Positions 1 through 2,667 of a stretch of DNA of 5,174 nucleotides are shown here, piece after piece. Origin of the DNA: Treponema sp. (lineage in GTDB: Bacteria > Spirochaetota > Spirochaetia > Treponematales > Breznakiellaceae); assembly GCA_031284195.1 (NCBI GenBank), contig JAITAI010000303.1, positions 1 through 5,174 on the forward strand. Reading direction: 5' to 3'. Under the pieces are notes generated by a model that worked only from the letters and a program-made list of their open reading frames with translations, was not told the origin of the DNA and searched no databases. Each line of letters begins with the position of its first letter. The first letter of the stretch is position 1. The translations under genes and the position numbers were made by a program.

Positions 1-227
1 AACTGCACTGCTCCTTCCAGCGGTTCCATACCGCTGATGACCCGGGTAATATCCGCCAGTTTGAAACCCTCCTGTTGCAGGATAGCAATACGAAACCGCA
101 TCAAAGCATCATAATCCGGCTCATCCCGGGTAGTCCGTCGCAATGCACTGATCCCAGTGGCTTCAGCAAAGGCAATCCAGATTTCGGGAATGAGGACCCC
201 TTCCAGATCAAGACATACAATACGCAT
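1..227 (-). CDS. thrH: ThrH-type phosphoserine phosphatase / homoserine phosphotransferase, N-terminal part (runs off the left edge)
   Basis: The reverse-strand frame from ATG at 227 is open to the window edge, giving 75 codons plus two bases. The protein begins MRIVCLDLEGVLIPEIWIAF and continues with GISALRRTTRDEPDYDALM and a PLEGAV motif near residues 69-74. This closely resembles what I recall of Pseudomonas ThrH, a HAD-superfamily enzyme of about 205 residues that dephosphorylates phosphoserine and can transfer the phosphate to homoserine. HAD motif I is visible as D7-L-E9-G-V: Asp7 is the expected nucleophile, and Glu replaces the usual second Asp, as is typical of ThrH. Motifs II and III and the C-terminal two thirds lie outside the window. 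The gene is divergent from rimP. No Shine-Dalgarno sequence precedes the ATG, and no in-frame start codon lies in the seven codons upstream, so this start is the best choice. Family assignment is strong; substrate is inferred. Confidence 0.92.
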   Translation of the reverse strand, partial: MRIVCLDLEGVLIPEIWIAFAEATGISALRRTTRDEPDYDALMRFRIAILQQEGFKLADITRVISGMEPLEGAVQ

Positions 228-246
228 AGTGCATATATACTAGCGT

Positions 247-252
247 ATTATA
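247..252 (-). promoter_or_regulatory. Candidate -10 box for thrH
   Basis: Read on the - strand this is a consensus TATAAT, ending 19 bases before the thrH ATG, so the transcript would carry only about a dozen leader bases. No good -35 box lies 16-18 bases upstream. A rival reading is TTGGTA (265-260), a 17-base spacer and TAGTAT (242-237), which would make the mRNA nearly leaderless. The surroundings are AT-rich, so a chance match is possible. Confidence 0.35.
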
Positions 253-298
253 ATAGGTTTACCAAGTAGCTTACCGAGGTTATACGTGAAGCTGACTT

Positions 299-359
299 TG
301 GAGGTAAAGGCCCTGAGTCTCCATTCATCAGAGTGTCTGTAACCCTCCACTACAGGGCC
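299..359. repeat. Inverted repeats able to form a hairpin or pseudoknot
   Basis: GGCCCTG (309-315) is exactly complementary to CAGGGCC (353-359). TGGAGG (299-304) is exactly complementary to CCTCCA (344-349). The arms interleave in the order A-B-A'-B', so both pairings together would be an H-type pseudoknot. Smaller hairpins compete: CTGTA (337-341) with TACAG (351-355), and CAGA (329-332) with TCTG (336-339). The patch could belong to an RNA read in either direction, including a long thrH leader. I do not recognise it as a known riboswitch or small RNA. Confidence 0.35.
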
Positions 360-496
360 AGCGCGTATAAATCTTTAATGTATTATAGGATAAAGAAATG
401 TTTTTTATGTGATTTTTATGAAGCAAAGCATAGAGCCTTATAGTACAAGGAAATAGAATTTTATATCCGCTGACCCTGAATGAGGTACTCGCTATA

Positions 497-525
497 TTGA
501 CAAAACTTCCCGGAGGTGATATTGT
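497..525 (+). promoter_or_regulatory. Sigma70-type promoter for the rimP-nusA-infB operon
   Basis: A perfect -35 box TTGACA (497-502) is followed by a 17-base spacer and the -10 box TATTGT (520-525), which matches four of six consensus bases including the important T1, A2 and T6. Transcription would start near 532, leaving a leader of about 135 bases before rimP. It is the best + strand promoter match seen upstream of rimP, and no promoter was seen between the terminator (567-594) and rimP. The spacer contains GGAGGTGAT (512-520), which looks like a Shine-Dalgarno sequence but has no useful ORF behind it. Confidence 0.65.
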
Positions 526-546
526 AAGTTAATAGTCGGAGATTCA

Positions 547-612
547 ATGAATAGATTCATAATTACAAAAAGGGTCGTTCGGCGACCCTTTTTTATGGGA
601 TCTTCTTCCTGA
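547..612 (+). CDS. Possible 21-codon leader peptide overlapping the terminator
   Basis: ATG at 547 follows GGAG (538-541) with a 5-base gap and opens a frame of 21 codons ending in TGA at 610-612. The peptide begins MNRFIITKRVVRRPFF and ends with three serines. It is basic in the middle, with K-R-V-V-R-R encoded across the terminator stem. A ribosome translating it would cover both arms of the 567-594 hairpin, and it would stop inside the loop of the next hairpin (600-626). That placement fits a leader peptide in an attenuator. A frame this short also arises easily by chance, and the hairpin itself dictates many of its codons, so confidence is low. Confidence 0.25.
   Translation: MNRFIITKRVVRRPFFMGSSS
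567..594 (+). terminator. Intrinsic terminator / attenuator in the rimP leader
   Basis: AAAAAGGGTCG (567-577) pairs perfectly with CGACCCTTTTT (583-593) around a five-base TTCGG loop. The stem is 11 bp with a GC-rich core and is followed by a run of six T (589-594). The A tract on the left arm makes it potentially bidirectional. It lies about 35 bases after the predicted transcription start and 73 bases before rimP, with no annotated gene between promoter and terminator. It therefore either ends a short RNA of about 60 bases or acts as an attenuator that must be read through to express the operon. Confidence 0.85.
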
Positions 613-626
613 TTGTGGAAGGAGGT
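600..626 (+). promoter_or_regulatory. Hairpin covering a strong Shine-Dalgarno sequence
   Basis: Bases 600-609 (ATCTTCTTCC) can pair with 617-626 (GGAAGGAGGT) over ten base pairs, two of them G-U, with the seven-base loop TGATTGT. The 3' arm contains AAGGAGG (619-625), the strongest ribosome-binding sequence in the leader that is placed for a start codon. When folded, that site would be hidden. The stop codon of the possible upstream leader ORF (610-612) falls in the loop, so a terminating ribosome would melt the stem. Confidence 0.45.
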
Positions 627-632
627 TGATTC

Positions 633-662
633 GTGGTAATTTCAGGCTACTTAAGGAGATGA
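633..662 (+). CDS. Possible 9-codon leader ORF coupled to rimP
   Basis: GTG at 633 lies seven bases after AAGGAGG (619-625) and opens MVISGYLRR, ending in TGA at 660-662. Its last codons, TTA AGG AGA, contain the rimP Shine-Dalgarno sequence, and the stop is four bases before the rimP ATG. It is not in frame with rimP: the rimP frame is closed upstream by TAA at 637-639. The otherwise unexplained strong ribosome site and the tight spacing suggest translational coupling. Chance is still possible for so short a frame. Confidence 0.35.
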   Translation: MVISGYLRR

Positions 663-666
663 TCCG

Positions 667-1125
667 ATGCGGTTCACGCCCAGGGAAGGGGACCCCTTAT
701 TTGATTCGATTAAACCGGTGGTGCAAGGCTTAGGAATGGCCCTGGTGGATGTATCGGTGTCACGCCACAAAGGAAGTGTACAGGTCAGGACGGTGATCTA
801 TAAGCCCGGGACCGTGGGAGTGGATGATTGTTCCCAGGTCCATCGAGCCTTACTGCCCCGGCTGGAATTGGCCTTTCCCGGTCAAGAGCTCTCGGTAGAG
901 GTGTCTTCTCCTGGGATCGACCGGGTGATTAAGGATGGATCCGAATTGGTACATTATATTGGACGAGGCATAAAGTGCTTCAGAAGGGATATTTCTGACT
1001 GGTCTGCTGGTATTCTTAAGGCAGCAGATGAGACCCATTTAGTGCTTCAGGGGAAGGATGGAATGATCGAATTAGTATATGAGGATATCGCCAAGGCAAA
1101 GTTAGATTATTCACAGGAGGTTTAG
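667..1125 (+). CDS. rimP: Ribosome maturation factor RimP
   Basis: This 152-residue protein matches the usual RimP length of about 150. RimP is a cytoplasmic factor that binds the 30S subunit and helps its late assembly. The N-terminal alpha/beta domain (about 1-90) carries VDDCSQVHRALLPRLE (52-67), which fits the family pattern, and the hallmark SSPGIDR (80-86) after a beta strand LSVEV. The remainder (about 91-152) fits the small SH3-like C-terminal domain, with a final IAKAKLDY resembling the usual family ending. The ATG at 667 has AAGGAG (653-658) eight bases upstream, and an in-frame TAA at 637-639 excludes a much longer start. It is first in the rimP-nusA-infB order common in bacteria. 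Its last codons, CAG GAG GTT TAG, provide the nusA ribosome site, so the two genes are probably translationally coupled. Confidence 0.95.
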   Translation: MRFTPREGDPLFDSIKPVVQGLGMALVDVSVSRHKGSVQVRTVIYKPGTVGVDDCSQVHRALLPRLELAFPGQELSVEVSSPGIDRVIKDGSELVHYIGRGIKCFRRDISDWSAGILKAADETHLVLQGKDGMIELVYEDIAKAKLDYSQEV

Positions 1126-1129
1126 GCTT

Positions 1130-2626
1130 GTGGCAATAGATATATCGGAAGCAATCCACCAGCTTATTCGAGACCGGGGTATGCCGGAGGAACTCATACT
1201 CAGGACCATCGAAAATACCATCCTAGCGGCTTATAAACGCCGGTATGGGAATGCAGATAACGCCGTTGTCCGCATAAGCGAGGATCAGGAAGTCTCGGTA
1301 TATGCGAAAAAGAAGATTGTTGACGGGGTGTATGATCCGGTTTCAGAAATAGATTTGGAAGAAGCCCAGATCCTGAATCCTGATGCGGATATAGGGGATG
1401 ATATCCTCATTGAAGTAGAGCCCAAGGAATTTGACCGTATTTCGGTTCAAAGTGCCAAACAGACCGCTCATCAATCCATCCGGGAAATCCAGAAGGATAG
1501 TCTGTATTCCGAATATAAAAACAAGGTGGGGGAGATCATCATCGGGTATTATCAGCGGGAACGGAATGGTACGATCTACGTGGATCTGGGGAAACTTGAG
1601 GGGATCCTCCCCAAAAAGTACCAGTCGCCCCGGGAATCTTACCATGTCAATGATAGGATCAAAGCCCTGATTATCGAAGTAAATAAGACCCCCGCAGGGC
1701 TTCAAGTGGTCCTTTCCCGGACCCATACGGATTTTGTCAGGGCGATTTTTGAGCTTGAGGTGCCTGAAATTTACGATAAAACTGTGGAGATCCATAAGCT
1801 GGTCCGGGAACCAGGGTACCGCACCAAACTAGCGGTCTATTCCAACCGGGATGATGTGGATCCCGTGGGGGCTTGTGTGGGTCTCAAAGGGGTGCGGATT
1901 CAAGCGATCATCAAGGAACTGGAAGTGGAAAAGATCGATATTCTCAAGTACGATCCGGATCCCCGGCGTTTCATTAAGAATGCCCTTTCCCCTGCAGAGG
2001 TTCGGGATGTGATTGTCCTGGATGAGGGGAAACATCAGGCTCTCGCAGTGGTGAATGAGTCCCAGCTTTCCCTGGCCATAGGCAAGCAAGGGCTGAATGT
2101 GCGGTTGGCGAATCGGCTTGTGGACTGGAATATCGATGTGAAAACCGATGCCCAGTTTGAAGAAATGGATATTGCCGCCGAATCCCGGCGGGCGGTTTCT
2201 GAATTGTTTGGAGATGCTGAAGGGTATGGAGAGGAGCTTTCCCGGATTTCTGAACTTCCTGGTGTGGATACCCTGGTAGCCCAGGCGCTTCAAGAAAAGG
2301 GCATTGATTTTATAGAAGATTTTCTTGCCCTTTCCAAAGAAGAACTGTTGGAACTCAAGGCTATCACCGCGGAACAGCTTGAGGTCTTACATAAATTAAT
2401 TGAAGAGAATGTGGAAATTGTCGAAGAAGATGAAAAAGGCCTCCCCCCCGAAGAGGCGCTTAGCGAGGTTGGGAAGGTTTCTGAGGATGCGCAGGTCCTT
2501 CATGAGGAGCTACCTCCAGATATTGAAACCTATGAATGTCCTGAATGCGGCGCTCGTATAACCGTAGACATGACCAGTTGTCCGAATTGCGGCATTGGGT
2601 TAAGCTTTGAATATGAAGATGAATAA
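1130..2626 (+). CDS. nusA: Transcription termination/antitermination factor NusA with a C-terminal zinc-ribbon-like tail
   Basis: NusA binds RNA polymerase and nascent RNA and modulates pausing, intrinsic termination and antitermination. The 498-residue product starts at GTG, nine bases after AGGAGG (1115-1120) and four bases after the rimP stop. Domains in order: RNA polymerase-binding N-terminal domain (about 1-130); S1 domain (about 134-200, VGEIIIGYYQ then TIYVDLGKLEGILP); KH1 (about 201-278, GACVGLKGVRIQAI at 247-260); KH2 (about 279-345, AIGKQGLNVRLA at 316-327). Next come a helix-hairpin-helix/acidic-repeat-like segment (about 372-426, ELPGVDTLVAQALQEKGI) and a very acidic linker (about 425-468). 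The end is unusual: Cys470, Cys473, Cys484 and Cys487 form CPECG-x9-CPNCG, a Cys4 zinc-ribbon pattern absent from classic E. coli or Bacillus NusA. One helix-hairpin-helix unit is seen rather than the two acidic repeats of E. coli. Confidence 0.97.
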   Translation: MAIDISEAIHQLIRDRGMPEELILRTIENTILAAYKRRYGNADNAVVRISEDQEVSVYAKKKIVDGVYDPVSEIDLEEAQILNPDADIGDDILIEVEPKEFDRISVQSAKQTAHQSIREIQKDSLYSEYKNKVGEIIIGYYQRERNGTIYVDLGKLEGILPKKYQSPRESYHVNDRIKALIIEVNKTPAGLQVVLSRTHTDFVRAIFELEVPEIYDKTVEIHKLVREPGYRTKLAVYSNRDDVDPVGACVGLKGVRIQAIIKELEVEKIDILKYDPDPRRFIKNALSPAEVRDVIVLDEGKHQALAVVNESQLSLAIGKQGLNVRLANRLVDWNIDVKTDAQFEEMDIAAESRRAVSELFGDAEGYGEELSRISELPGVDTLVAQALQEKGIDFIEDFLALSKEELLELKAITAEQLEVLHKLIEENVEIVEEDEKGLPPEEALSEVGKVSEDAQVLHEELPPDIETYECPECGARITVDMTSCPNCGIGLSFEYEDE

Positions 2627-2667
2627 TCGATTTTAGTAAAGATCGGATATTATAATTAAGGTGGATT
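2627..2667 (+). promoter_or_regulatory. nusA-infB gap with infB ribosome site and a -10-like box
   Basis: This 41-base gap ends with AAGGTGG (2658-2664), a serviceable Shine-Dalgarno sequence close to the infB ATG. It also contains TATAAT (2651-2656), but the best -35 candidate, TCGATT (2627-2632, 18-base spacer), matches only three of six positions. A weak A/T-rich hairpin is possible between 2628-2634 and 2639-2645 with loop AGTA, without a T run after it, so it does not look like a terminator. An internal infB promoter is possible but not well supported. Confidence 0.3.

Larger units (their letters stand above)
228..496. other. Divergent intergenic region, left part: no gene found
   Basis: Both strands lack a coding frame with a plausible start, ribosome site and recognisable product. 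The stretch from about 361 to 470 is very AT-rich, with T runs near 401-406 and 413-417. A patch at about 299-359 is GC-richer and can fold (listed separately). A TATAAT also occurs on the - strand at 387-382 but without a matching -35. A quasi-palindrome, CCTTaTAgTAcAAGG, sits at 436-450, about 47 bases before the rimP-side -35 box, and could be an operator. No T-loop or other tRNA signature was seen. Confidence 0.6.

Noticed and set aside
75..269. 64-codon + strand frame opposite thrH
   Set aside because: It is antisense to the recognisable ThrH protein and has no ribosome site or recognisable product.
325..331. CTGATGA on the - strand, the first conserved core of a hammerhead ribozyme
   Set aside because: No GAAA core segment or suitable stem II/III and NUH cleavage site follows; a seven-base match alone is expected by chance.
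382..387. TATAAT on the - strand as a second thrH promoter
   Set aside because: No recognisable -35 box at 16-18 bases, and the region is so AT-rich that the match has little weight; kept only as a condition in the inverted-repeat finding.
472..477. GACCCT as an antiterminator partner for AGGGTC at 571-576
   Set aside because: It lies upstream of the predicted transcription start, is only six bases long, and would need a loop of more than 90 bases.
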